Assembly: GCA_019775845.1 (NCBI GenBank)
Contig: JADQAV010000020.1
Span: 558,001-622,000 of the forward strand
Direction: 5' to 3'
Source of the DNA: Myrmaecium sp. VS I D KN 1
Lineage: Eukaryota; Ascomycota; Dothideomycetes; Valsariales; Valsariaceae
DNA: 64,000 bases
In this document: piece by piece, positions 11,093-23,084 of the stretch
Layout of the letters: each line of letters opens with the position of its first letter
Position numbering within the stretch: position 1 is the stretch's first letter
The notes under the pieces: generated by a model
The model's input: only the letters and a program-made list of their open reading frames with translations
Told to the model about the DNA's origin: nothing
The model's database searches: none
Position numbers and translations under genes: made by a program

Positions 11093-14000
11093 ATGGCTAG
11101 TGAACTCACACCATCAATCCGTGTCCAAACAAACGTCCCCTTTCCCACATTTCGCGCCAATGAAGATGGCGTGCAAGAGCTGGTCCCGGATGCAAGCGAC
11201 AAGATCGTCCTCGAGAGCTGCTCCGAGTTCATGGATTTTGACATTGCGGGTAGCCAGTTTGGAAGCACTGACAACTTCATCCTGCTCCATGACCTGGAAG
11301 GACAGCCCTTGATTCTCTCCATTGGAACGGACAAGGTGAGTGGTCCTCCATTCGGCATCTTCCGTATGGCAGATGGAAACTGATCGTAAGAAAGCATCTT
11401 TATCTCTGCGCATACGTGAACGGTGGCTCGGGAAGCTGGCAGACATTCGACATCACTCCCACTTCGAATTTTGAGGCCACCGTCTGCGATGCCAGCAAGA
11501 GCCCGAACAACAAGAGCATCCTCATCGCCGTGAGCGGGTACGATCAAGCAGACAAAAGCCGCTCACGGGTGTACCATGCGGTCTTCGAATGTCCTACGCT
11601 CGTAGCGGATGAAAAAGGAAACGTGCAGGCTTTCGAAGGTGAGTCCATACCCGGATCCCCTATCAACTGCTTCAATGTACTCACACTCTCCAGCTCTACC
11701 GTGGCGCGAAACCAGCACCCTCCTTGCCTCCCGCCAGGTGAACTCCCTCATCTGCGAGTACTTCGGAGGCGAAAGCGCCTATCGCATCGTGGTCGGCGTG
11801 GCTGCGACCACTCTCGAAGGGTCCCACTACATCTACGACCCCTCCGTCGGCGACGACTTCGTCCTCGTGCGCTTCCCTCTCCAAGTCGAAAAGATCCGCT
11901 CCGTCATCCCGGCGAACCTGCCCGCCCTCGGTCCCGGATACGTCGTGCTGTTCGAGGACAACACGGCGCGGAGGAACATCAGCTGTTTCTTCCAAGGCGA
12001 CGGCGTCTCGAAGCAGATCTACCTGACCGGCTTGGAGAACCCGACCAAGCTCTCCGCCAGCGTGAACCGACGAGGGTGAGCTCCTCCCTCCCCCTCCCAT
12101 CACCCCTTAGGTTGCCACTAACATCCCGCGCAGCTACACCGACATCCTCATCGCCGCCGGCAACGGCATCGGCTTCATCGACCACAAACGCCTCACCGAG
12201 AGCCCCACCATCCTGCTCCCCAGCATCTCCTGCAGCACCGCCATCGCCTCCGAGCACGGCACCTCCCCAACCAGCAGCACCCTCACGATCTTCGCCCTCA
12301 CCACGCACGGGGAACTCTACGTCCTTCCGCTCCCCCGCAGTCCCGGGCTGCAACCGCCCCCCACCCACCCCCTGCCCATCCGCACCTCCCTGCACACCCT
12401 CAGCGCCCGCACGAACCCGCTCACCCACTCCCTCGACCTCATCCTCGCCACCCGGGACACCTCCTCCTCCGCCCTGCACCACCTGACCCGCGACCGCGGA
12501 AGCGGGTTGTGGAAGCAAACCACGCTGCTCACCGGGGCCCAGAAGAAGAAAACCACAACGCGCACCCCCTGCTTCCTCACCACGCTGAGTTTCACGAGCA
12601 GCGCGACGGGCGCTCCGGTGCCGAGGGGCTATAGCGTGCGGCTGATGTGTGAGGCGCAGCGGTTAGTGTATGTGAATGGCCGGAGTTACACGCTGACGCC
12701 GCGGGCGCAGCGGGTGGGTGTGGATGCTGGGGGGCGGGTGCAGCTTGTCATCCCTGCGACGGGGGGGTTGAGTGCGGAGGCGGTGGGGGTGGGGCTTGGT
12801 GATGAGGGGGAGGTATGCTGGGTGCAGCCGGCGCAGCGGGTGTTGAGGATGCTGGGGGGGTTGGGCACAAAGGGGGCGTTGAGGGAGGCGAGGGATGAGG
12901 GGGGTAGGAGGGTGTTTGGGGGGGTGGAGGAGGAGGTTTTGGAGGGGGTTGCGGGGGTGTTGGGGAGGTTGCCGGTGATGGTTGAGAGGGTGGAGAGGGG
13001 TGGTGGGGGAGAGGTTGGGGAAGAGGAGGTGCTGGTTGCGTGGGAGAAGAATGGGACGGGTAAGGTGAGGGTGGGGGGCGATTGGTTGAGTGAGGCGGTG
13101 GAGTTTGTGGGGGGTGTGATTGGGGATGCGGTGGAGTTTTTGAGGGCCGTGGTCAAGGGGGTGGTGAAGGTGGTGATGAAGGTTGTGGGGCCGGTGGTTC
13201 GGTTGTTTTTGAAGATTGGAGCGAAGGTCATTCGGCTTGTGTTGGATTCGGTGAGTAGTATCGTGGAGGGTTTGGCTTCTTTGCTGGAGGGTGTGTTTGG
13301 TCTGGATCTGTCGGCGCTGCGAGCGTGGTTTTCGTTCCGGTACAAGAGGGTGGAGGCGACGCAGAAGGTGAGTTTCCTGGTGTGAACGCGTAGGTATGGG
13401 AGGTTTACTCACTGGCACAGGAAATCGCTTCCGTCATCCAAGGCGGACTGGCCCTGACGAGCCGCTTCCTCCACCACAACCACGACATGCTCAACGCGAA
13501 CATCGACTCGCTCGGCCGGTATCTCGAACAATTCATCTCCAAGCCCTTCCCAAACCAAAACCTCTCCCAATCTTCCACCTTCGAGTCCAGCATCTTCAAC
13601 AACCCCATCATCGCCAACCTGCTCAAATTCAACCCGCTCTCCTGGATCCTCGAAGCCATCAACGAAGAACTGAGCGAGGACATCCAAATCCCCACCCTCA
13701 ACCTTAACATCACCAGCACCGTGCTACACGAGCTCGGCTCGCAAATCGACATCCTCATCAACCTCCTCAAGCGCTCCTTCACCGGCTTCTACCGCGCCGG
13801 CACCAACCCCTCGGAGGCAATGCAGCACCTCACCACCGTGGCCAAAGACAGCTTCTGGACGCTCTTCGGCGCGCTGAAGCAGCTCCTGCTGACCCTCTAC
13901 TCCCTGCTAACCTCCTCCTTCGACAACATCGCCAGCTTCTGCACCGCGCCCTGGACCATCCCAGGGCTCACCGATATCTGGGAGGAGCTCACCCAAACCC

Positions 14001-15924
14001 CCTTCTCCCTGCTAAACTTCATCTCCTACCTCCTCGCCCAGCTCATCGAGCTCTTCAACCCCTCCTCCAAACCCGCCTTCACCGCTCTCAACCTCGCGCT
14101 CGCGCCCTTACTCGACGCCAGTCGGGCGGGCATCAAAATGCCCTCGCTGCTTCCCTCCGCCCTGGCCGCCGATCTGAAGGCCTATAGCAGCAAGAACAGC
14201 ATCGACGACGACGAGGACGACGCCAAAGCAGCCTGGGAGGCCCAAGTCCGCGCCACGGCGACCGCGCAGGATGCCGGAACGGCGTATCTGGCCGCGCACC
14301 CGGTGACGGAGCCGCGGTTCGGGCTGATGGCGAATACGGCGCCGATTCCGGAGCTAAAGAGGGAGAAGGAGCCGCGGCTGGTGACGCCGGCGCCGGATGC
14401 GGCGCGGTTTGTGAGTGTTTTTCTTCCCTGCTCCCTTCATTTGCAATAGATTTGCTAATTGACGGGTCACATAGATACTGGCGCTGGTTCGCTCTGGAAA
14501 GGGTCTCAGCCGCACCGCCGGCGTGGCATTCGAGGGTCTCATGGTGGGTGGTTCGAGCGGCGGAAGCGGCGGGCAAGGCGGCTCGCAGGGCGGCGGGTCT
14601 GGCTCAGGCTCAGGCTCCGTTGGCGGGAGCGGAGAAGTGGAGATGGTGGACCTCGGCTCCCTCGGGAAGAGCGGCGGGAAGCTGGAGGCCGGAGCGCTGG
14701 ACGAGGCTTTCGAGGGCCTGTCCTCGGGCAAGCTGGCGGATGGCATGGCCGGCTTTGCGCCACCTGCCGTGGGCGCGAAGGCGGCGCTCATTGCGAATGC
14801 GGGATATGGGTTTTGTTGCCGGGCGATCGAGCAGTTTGTGCTGCTGAATTATTTTGAGGAGGAGGAGTGGAGGGCGGAGAATGTGAGTTTCCCTTTTCTT
14901 CCGGTGGACCTGGGGGGGTGATGGCTAACCTGCATCCCGCAGTACGATGGCAACTCGGTGGAACTGGTGGCCGCTCTGCTCGGCCTGGTTGTGTCCTGCT
15001 TCGCGGACTCTCCGCCGGCGATTGCTCTGTCGAACCTCCTCGTCTCCGGCGGCTCGTTTGCCGGGTCGCTCAAGGCGCCAGAGAAGGACTTCTTCCGCAT
15101 CGCCGACATGGTAGGTTCCGGGTGCTCGGTGGCATCCAGCATTCTTTTCCTTGTCAAGGAACCCACCTGCCAGACCATCGCCTGGGTCGGTGTTGCGATC
15201 GACGGCGGCAACGCGGTCATGATGATGACCAACCAGCTGAGGAAGGCTGTGAAGTACGTCTCTCCCCTTCCCTTCTCGAGAATAGCAACCATACTGACCG
15301 CGTACCCGCAGCATCCTCACCGACTCCCCCTCCAAGCCCAGCACCACGGGCGACCAAGGCCCCACCACGGGCACCGGCCAGCCCACCACCGGCGCCATCC
15401 CGCAGCCCAGCGGGCCCAAAACCGACCAAGACGAAAAGCCCAAAGAACCCAAAAAGCAGCGTAAAGTCGTCGACCAGCCCGCCGACGCCAAAGCCCGGGA
15501 CATCGAGATCCTCTACGAAACCCTGCGCGTGCAGGACGTCGCGACCTGGAACCCGACCGGCTTCGCCGCCAACCCCAACGCCCAGCCCTGCCAGCCGCTC
15601 TGCGACCTGCTGCAGTACCACTCCCAGCTCGACCTGGTCAAGCACCGGCGCGACCACGCGGAGGGCCTGGCGGCGGCGGCGTGGCTGCGGAGGTCGCATC
15701 AGGGGAAGTGGGATGGGTCGTATTATGGGGAGGGGAAGAAGAATTTGGTCAAGCAGGTGAGCGATTATTATGTGCCCCGCATCGCGATGAGTGAGGTGCC
15801 CGGGAATCAGGATTTTTTGGAGAGGTATTTGAAGGATTTGACGCAGCAGCTCAAGACGATTTCGGATCGGTTGGATGATTTGGTGTATTGGATGGAGTAT
15901 CATTGGGAGGTGGAGGAGTATTGA
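11093..15924 (+). CDS. Giant uncharacterised protein (1474 aa): propeller-like N-half, amphipathic helical C-half
   Basis: Eight exons: 11093-11335, 11395-11638, 11694-12075, 12134-13367, 13421-14410, 14475-14882, 14943-15253, 15312-15924; every junction is GT-AG and keeps frame. Residues ~1-500 contain repeated short beta units (FILLHDLEGQPLILSIGTD, GYTDILIAAGNGIGFIDHK, LTIFALTTHGELYVLPL) like blades of a beta-propeller. Residues ~600-690 are a dense Val/Leu/Lys amphipathic stretch (VKVVMKVVGPVVRLFLKIG). More helices follow, then a Gly/Ser-only linker (~1053-1085), hydrophobic helices near 1173 (VELVAALLGLVVSCFADS), and a Lys/Pro-rich tail ending in YWMEYHWEVEEY. No signal peptide is seen. 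I cannot name the family. A membrane-active or scaffold role would fit the helices but is inference. Gene structure is well supported; function is not. Confidence 0.85.
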
Positions 15925-16350
15925 TTGCGTGCACCTTTTTTTTTGTTGGGTGATGGGTAACTTTTTAGAACTTATGAGTTCATCTCCTGGTTGATGGGTA
16001 GTTATTCGGAATTTATGCGTATATCTCCTGGTTTTGGTTATTTTGATGAGTGAGGACAGTTTTCCTGGTTGGAGAAATGGCCTGTTTGCATGGCCGACGT
16101 TCACCACAACTCGTTGTTTGTTGCTGATGGGAATACGGAGGCTTATCTTCCACGTTTTCAGCAAGCCCATCGATCTTCCCATTGCCATTTTAATCACTTT
16201 GGTCCACTTCACGATTTAATTGCTTAGAGGACGCCGGACTGGAACCACCCGAGCGAGCGGTTGCGCATTTCATAAAGAAGAAAAGTCTTAACATTACATT
16301 ACAAACCAATACTAGGCCAAAAGACGTGAGTCCTTTCACATCTGTCCAGC
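15925..16350. other. Intergenic region between convergent genes
   Basis: Holds the 3' ends of the 1474-aa gene (+) and the Asp-box gene (-). A T-run follows the stop at about 15938. The segment has two near-copies of a short AGTTCATCTCCTGGTT-like / CGTATATCTCCTGGTT phrase (around 15976 and 16018). No gene seen. Confidence 0.5.
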
Positions 16351-17658
16351 TCAATCTACCGTATAGACCCGACTCATCGCTCCATCTTCATCCCGCGAGT
16401 ACAGCGCCAGAAACCGACTGTCGTCGAGAGCGAACAGGCCCGGCCAGTGCGCTGGATAGGCGCCAACGACTGTGGACTCCGACCATGTCTCGCCGTTGTC
16501 TCGGCTGACAATAACTTTTGCTTCAGCACCGGCGATGACTGTCGAGGATGCAGAAGTTAGCAAGCAACTTCGAACCAGAGATACATACAGTAACAAGGAC
16601 GTGAACAAACCATCATCCGATCCCGCGCTTTCGTTCGTTTGAAAGCTCACTACGAGCACACCGCCCACATTGCAGATCTGCGGCGCACCCGCCTGACGCT
16701 TTCTGGCGACATAGATCCTCCTCCGGTCGTTATTCCACGTCCAGCCATCATCCGTCGACGTGACCATCGAGATCGAAAACCGATTATTCAACGCGTTCTC
16801 CTCAAACACCTGCCTATCAACGCGGAGTCAGCCCAGAATACGCCAAAAAGAGAAAAGGAGAAAAACAAAAAGCAAGAACGAAAAAGCAACAACATACACC
16901 AACCCCCCCTCCTCCCCCCTCCCCACCGGCGCAACCCCAATCATCCCATCCCTCACCGCGCGTCCCCACCCACTCACCACCGTCACCGGACCCCACGTCC
17001 TCCCCCCATCCTCCGACGCGCGCATCCGTCCATTCTGATCATCCGCCGCATCCTCTGCCGAATAAAAGCACTGCACGCTGCCATTGCGCGCCAGTCTCAA
17101 AAACGGCTCCCACAACCCATTAAACCCGCCATCGGGCACGCGCTCCTCAACATGTGACAGAAAACCCCACGTTTCCCCGCCGTCGTCGGAGTAGCTGACG
17201 GAGATGCGGTACGCGGTGTAGGCCGCTTCGTCCACGTACCCGGAGTCCGCGCTGCGGCCGCGGCGGTCGTGGTTGCGGTAGGCGTAGAGCAGGCGCCCGG
17301 GGTTCGTGCCGGGTAGTTGGAGCGGGAAGGGGTTGTCGAGGTCGTGCGTGCTGGCGGGGGCGCGGCGGACGACGCCGTGGGGATGCCAGGTCGCGCCGTG
17401 GTCGGTGGAGCGCGCGGTGCGCAGGACGCTGAGGGTGTTGTTGGCTTCGGTGGCGAGGTAGCCGGCGAGCAGGGAGGTGTCGTGGAGCCGGGTGATGCGG
17501 GGGTAGGCGCCGGAGCGGTCGGGGGTGAGGGGTATGGGGGCGCTGAGGGGGTGGATGTTGGGGCTGTTGTGGCTGCTTGTGGATGTGGTGGGGAGGCTGG
17601 TGGTGGTGGTGAGGAGGAGGAAGAGGGTTGTGAGGAGCGTGATGAGGAGGGATGGCAT
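16351..17658 (-). CDS. Secreted Asp-box (BNR) protein, sialidase superfamily glycoside hydrolase
   Basis: Three exons read leftwards: 16898-17658, 16611-16813, 16351-16538; 383 aa. The start has a hydrophobic signal peptide (SLLITLLTTLFLLL) followed by a Thr/Ser spacer. Five Asp-box motifs (S-x-D-x-G-x-T-W) are readable: STDHGATW 84-91, SDDGGETW 157-164, SEDGGRTW 215-222, STDDGWTW 273-280 and SRDNGETW near 335, as expected for a six-bladed sialidase-type propeller. An AYPRI motif near residue 51 takes the place of the FRIP/YRIP arginine motif, and WEPFLRL...CFYSAE resembles GH93/GH33-like fungal enzymes. It likely acts outside the cell on a terminal sugar; whether that is sialic acid, arabinan or another glycan cannot be told. 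The second intron (72 nt, donor GTTTGT) is open in frame, so retention would add 24 residues. Confidence 0.85.
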
Positions 17659-18879
17659 GGTGGCGGGAGGGCTGGGGCATGGGAACTCGCTGAGTTCTGC
17701 TGGGCTCGTTATATGTGAGTCTTCAGGAGTTCAGATCGACGTCTTCAACCGCTCATTCACATCGCTCATCGCCATCCGGATGATGCTGCGAAGACACGGC
17801 CAACAGGGTACATCTGTTTCCGTTCACGCTTTCGTCCTATAGAGTGACGCATCCGCCTTCGCCTCGCATTCAGAAAAGGCCCTGCACCATCGACATACCG
17901 AGGAGGTATGGTGTGCTTCCCCATTAGTGAGGATCTTCCTCGCTCTCCTCCATGAGGAAGTGAAATCGCCCGTCAGCAGACCAAAAGGGGAAATCCACGC
18001 AGTCTGCCAGGCGAGATCGACGGTGGCCTCTGCACAGGAGGTCTAGGCTGCACGGAACCGCCCTGCGGTCAAAGACGTTGCTCCCGGATCATCCGCCAAC
18101 ACTTCACCACCGCTTCTATCCCGCTGCACCGATCGTCCATGCCAACATCGCCCCATGTCGGCTCGCCTTCCGCCGCCGATCCCTCCCCACCACCTGGCCA
18201 AGGTGGGGCAGTGGGTGGAGAAGCCCGCTGGACTGTGTTGACTTGCGCATCCATATTCCATCTTCACAGCTCACAATCTCTCTCTAATTGCGCACTCGTC
18301 ATTCGACACGGCAAGAGCCGAGCTCAGCCCTGCGAAAAGCATTGTTGTATGTTGGTGCTGCAGGGATGATCCTTTGTTCGGCTGAGGCCGCACACGTAGA
18401 CCCGCTTCCCCTGACGATCGCGGGGGGAGGGTGGAATAGGGTCCGGGGAAGGAGGGAAACGGTCAAGGGAGTCCGCGGATGAGGGTTCGGGATGGATCTC
18501 GGATGTTTCGGGGCAGCGGAAGTTCCCTCCTGAGGCGTATGGAGGAACTCTGATGTGAAATATAGACATGTCCGGCAACAAATAATGCGAACCGGAGAAG
18601 GCCGGAAGGAAGAGAACAGAAAACGACCGGAAGCCGAGGAAAAGATCGCGAAAGGGATAGGAGACGGACGTGAAAGATCGGAAAACTGCTGTGGACGTAC
18701 GCAACCTGGCTTTTTCGACACGCTTTGTCCTTGACTGATAATATACTTTTTGGTCCACCACCAACCACGAAGCGAAGATTGCCAATCTTCTTCCTCCGTG
18801 ACGACAACTGTGTACGCCAGTGGCCTCGGTTCATCCATCGTCTCCCAGTCCTTCCCGACATCCCCAGCTCGGCCATCCG
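17659..18879. other. Intergenic region, no gene supported
   Basis: Between the start of the Asp-box gene and the end of the permease gene. A TATA-like element on the minus strand (around 17708-17714) lies ~50 nt before the ATG at 17658. The overlapping minus-strand frames in 18299-19063 are read-through of the permease's last intron and 3' UTR rather than a gene. Confidence 0.55.
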
Positions 18880-21287
18880 CTAATGCGCGAACCGGAAGTC
18901 CAATCGACGACTCCCCGTATCCGTCGTCGTCGCCAGATAATGGCGACGTTGCTATCCCCAATCGCGTCAACATGAGCCACAAAACGGCATGGACCGACAA
19001 CGTCCGGCTGGAAACAGTAAAGAGAAAGAAAAAACACTCACCTGCTCCGTCATAGCCCCCCACTTCCTCTCCTTCTGCCGGTTGCGCGTCACGTAATACA
19101 CCTTCGTGAACAGAAAGAGCGCGATGGAGAGGATGTTGATAGCCAGCAAGATCGTGTTGCCGCGGTGGTACAACGGCTTGTCGTCCGCGCGGTAGATGTT
19201 GTTCGCGATGATATTACCCATCTGGACCGTCACTGCAAAAGCATCGTTTGTCAGTACCCGCAAACCAGGAAAGAAAGAGAGAATACAAGGCCAAAAGGAC
19301 GCAACATACTATTATAAAACGCCGCCGAAACGCTGCGCGTGCCCACATTATTCGAATTCTTACTCGTCCACCCAACCAGAATGGCATGGCAATACGGATA
19401 GCTCAGCACCACCGTCGCCACCGCATACGTGCCCCACGCATCGGTCATGCTGCCCGACCAGAAGCGCAGGGCGATGATGCACGGCAGGGTCCACAGCGGC
19501 TGCAGCATGGAGACGAGGGTGCGTTCGTTGAGATGCTCGCTCAGCCAGGTGATGCCGAGGAGGGTGATGATGTGCGCTACGCTGGCGGGGATGGTGAGGA
19601 GGTTGGTGTTGAACTGCGGGACGGGTTAGTGCGCGTACGATGGATGGAGAGGAGGGGGGAGGAGATACGGTGCTGAAGCCGAGGCTTTTCAGGGTGAGGG
19701 TGAGGTAGGTATTCGGTGGGCTTTGGGGAATGTAAGCGATGAGGCCGATGGCGTAGAGGGGCCAGAGATCGTAGTCCCGCGCTGCGTTCCAGAGACGTCG
19801 CGGGGTGATGGCTTGGCGGTTGTGCATGTCGCCTGAGAGTCGGGGGTGATCAGCTTGAATGGAAAGGCTATGTGGGTGGGAAGTGGGAATGGTGCTTTAC
19901 CTTTCGAAGGGTCGTCGCGTAGAACGCGATTCACGACGATGGACACCTCCCGGTCGGTAAACCAGCCGTTCGGGCGGAACCAGGTTCTCGTCTGCACGGC
20001 GGAGGCGGGCATCATGAAGAAGGAAGACAGGCCGATGAGGAAGGTGATGCCGCCTTCGATGAGGAATAGCCATCTGTTGAAGCGATCCAGTCAGCAATGG
20101 CGTTCGCGGAATCGACAGGCTGATGGAGGAAGACTCACCTCCATCCCGCCCAACCGGCTACACCCCGCATATGCAGGAGCGCAAAAGCCAGCAGCGAGGT
20201 AACGATGCTGGTAACCGACAACGTCGTCCAGAAGAAGCTAAATCGAGAAATATGAGCACCGCAGCCGTACGAGATGGAAGACCCAAGGACGTCTCGACTC
20301 ACCTCAATCGCGTAGGCAACTCGCGACTGGTATAGAAATACGATAGCCAAAGCACGATATCGGGGATGAACCCGCCCTGCAGCAGCAAAAGACATCAGTC
20401 TCGGCGCACCTCTCCAGGTAAAAGAAGAAGCATACCTCCAGAATACCCAACAACGCCCTCGTCGCGAAGAAGCTGGTGCGACCCGTCAAGGCGCACTGGC
20501 ACATGGCCACGATGGACCAGATGGTGATCTGCATCGGGATCCATCGATCCGGACCGACCTTCTTGGAGACCAGCTGGGAGGGCAGCTCGGCGAGGAGGAA
20601 GGCGACGAGGAAGATGATGTTCCCGGTGTTATAATCTCCATATCCTCGGGCGTCAGCAAAACATTCAAAGCCGCACGAGCAAGCAGGAGCCGCCACTCAC
20701 CATTCGTACTCAACCCCAAATCATCCAACAAATTATCCGACACCGCCTGCGTCAGATTCGCCCGATCGACCTGGAGACCGAAAAACATCACGCACTGCAT
20801 CATGCATCCCTCGCATCAGCACACCACGCCACGCCACAGGAGAGAGAAAGACACGGACCGGGGGGGGAAGGGGGTTCCTCCGCTCACTCACCGCCCACAA
20901 ACAAACCCTCCCATCCAGCCTCCTCACCAAGCGCCTCTCCTCCTCCCTCGACCACCGCAGCGCCGGGTCGAACACATGCCGACACTCATACTGCGCCTTC
21001 TCATACAGCATGCGGTAGCGATCCGCCTCCTCCGGATCCGCGAAGGGGTTCGCCCCGTCCTCATCCTCATCGACGCCGGTGGCGTATGCGGAGGACTCGT
21101 GCGATTTGCGCGGGGGGTTGCTTCCGCCCTTGGGGAGGGGCTCGGTCGCGAAGGTGGTGGTGGTTGCGATGGCGGGGGTTTTGGAGGAGGGAGGAGAGGG
21201 GGAGGGGGCGTTGGTGGTGGAAGAGGAGGAGGATGAGGAGGTGGAGAGGGCGGGGCTCGAGGTGACGAGGGGGTGTTTGTTGTCCAT
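18880..21287 (-). CDS. MFS permease, anion:cation symporter family (Dal5/allantoate permease-like)
   Basis: Ten exons read leftwards: 20892-21287, 20701-20794, 20436-20635, 20303-20376, 20139-20237, 19901-20073, 19669-19832, 19310-19613, 19042-19232, 18880-18951. All introns are GT-AG and phases join, giving 588 aa. Evidence for the family: [19 protein letters not shown] (helix 1), [21 protein letters not shown] (helix 2), [19 protein letters not shown]-type loop ([14 protein letters not shown]), [17 protein letters not shown], and the tell-tale C-terminus RRLDFRFAH in a 72-nt last exon. These plasma-membrane carriers import organic anions, vitamins or ureides such as allantoate, nicotinate or pantothenate; the substrate cannot be read off. 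The cytoplasmic N-terminus is long and Ser/Thr-rich. I chose ATG 21287 (CCACCATGG context); an in-frame ATG at 21365 would add 26 residues. Confidence 0.9.
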
Positions 21288-23084
21288 GGTGGAGGATGGA
21301 GAAGAGTTGGTTCGGTGAGAGTATGAGGGAATACGCTTTCCGTATGAATGCCGGGGGGAGGGCATCCTTTTTATCCGCCCATCCTGTTCAATCTCCTCAT
21401 ACCCAGAGCCCCGGCCTCGTCGTCATTTGAGGTCTGGGATACGTGCATGGGGGTTTTGCGACTGGCCTTGCCCGCCGTCGTGGATGGCAAACGTGGGAGG
21501 GGAGATGTCGTGATCTGTGCATCTTCCCTGGTGTCCATGGTTGGGGATGTGGTTTGGGGGTGGGAGATTGCGTCTTTGTCTTGTCTTTTCTTGTCTTGTC
21601 GCCGAAGGGAGGGGCGTAGCGCTTGGCTGCGGGGGTTCTCCGGTGGGAAGCGTGGGTTTACTCCAGAGATACAGGTGTGTCTTCGACGCAGAATTGCGTC
21701 CATACCGCACTGTCTGTCTACTTGCGATTCGCAAGAGGCTGCGAAGTGGTGGGGGTCTCTGAAATTCTGCCCAGCATAGAGGGGGAAGGTTGCCCCATGG
21801 CGCAAGGCTGGAGGGGGATTGCGAAGCGCCACTTGCCTCGGTCAGTGTCCGCATTCGGAATAGCGAGTCCCGAAGCACATTTTAGTAATGCAAAGGTCTT
21901 CTTTCGACGAGAGAGATGGAAGTACAGATAAAACAAGGTAGATGGATGCAGTTTTCGCAGAAGTCGCGCAAGGACGCCGTCGTTGTGGCTTGCGTGTCTG
22001 TCGTGTCAGGATCCCAAGCCTCTTGTGGCTTCCGGGGTGAATACGAAGATCAGACGGCCCAAATGTTGGAGCGCATGACCTGTGCACACATGCTGGCGAC
22101 ATGCTGGAGGGTGGAAGATGTGTCTCCGCAGTTGAGAGAGGTGCGAGGACCAAAGGTAAGCGGTGGCGGGAAGACGAGCAACGGTTAAATGTCTTAGTTG
22201 TGGAGAGTATGCTCGTCGGTCGCGTGCTGGCCGGAGGCAAGAGCAGGTCACACGGCGGGAAGCGTCATAGACCGATTGCTGGCACAGGCGGAGTGAGAGA
22301 GTGAACGGAGGCGGAAACGAAAAGACCGGAGAACGTTGTGTTTCTCCGTTGGGAGCGGAACCGGACCTAACGGGCGGCGGAGCGGAGCGGAGGTCGAAGA
22401 GCCAGCGCGACCGTTGCAACCTATACACCTACCGTCCCACGCCCTTGTCAGAAAAAGGAGACCAGCGAAACGCAAACTCACCTAATCCTCAACAACTCGC
22501 AACGCAACGTAATAATAAAAAAAGGCTCAATACTATGAATTATAAGATTCAAAGGCTTCTGTATAAAATAAATAGGCTCTAGAAAGCCTTAGATTACTAG
22601 CTTATTATTATTCCTTTACGATTAAGATAGACAGAGAACCTAGCCGGCTACTGCAGGGTCTCCTTATTCTGACAAGGGCGTGCGTCCATATAGAACGAGG
22701 TAGTACCATACAGTAGACGGTAACATTCCGAGCCTGTTACTGGTGTGCGTGCTGCTACTGTGCAGCCCAAAGCAGTGTAACGGATGTAATACCGGATCTC
22801 CAAGCTCTTTACCTGTATGCACTCCGCCGCATCCGGTAATGCCTAAATCCCGACATCCGGCGGCGATAACGCTGCGCCTATCTCCGACTGCTCTTCCTCT
22901 TTCAACACCGCGGAATCCGTGTATAAATTCCCGGCATCAACCTCCCCTCCCGTCCAAATCAACAGCTTTCAAGCCGCCGAGGACCAGAGGAAGCGAGCAA
23001 GAAGTTACTCCTATATTCCCATTTGCGATTTTTCTCCAGCTGCAGAAAACTTCGGAAAGCTTCCAACCCTTCTGCACCGTCACT
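21288..23084. other. Long intergenic region with an AT-rich patch
   Basis: No gene is supported. Frames open in 21371-22481 on both strands have no domain. From about 22490 to 22640 the base composition drops sharply to AT-rich, with TAATAATA, TATAAAATAAATAG and TTATTATTATT runs, unlike anything nearby. The right end holds the promoter and 5' UTR of the SDR gene. Confidence 0.6.
22917..22926 (+). promoter_or_regulatory. TATA box of the SDR gene
   Basis: GTATAAAT-type element about 160 nt before the ATG at 23085, followed by a pyrimidine-containing leader. Confidence 0.5.

Noticed and set aside
12663-13418. 251-codon minus-strand frame under exon 4 of the 1474-aa gene
   Set aside because: His/Pro-rich antisense shadow of a G-rich coding exon; the plus-strand exon has matching splice phases.
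18299-19063. 254-codon minus-strand frame
   Set aside because: Runs from the permease's ninth exon through its last intron into the 3' UTR; the true C-terminus RRLDFRFAH is in another frame.
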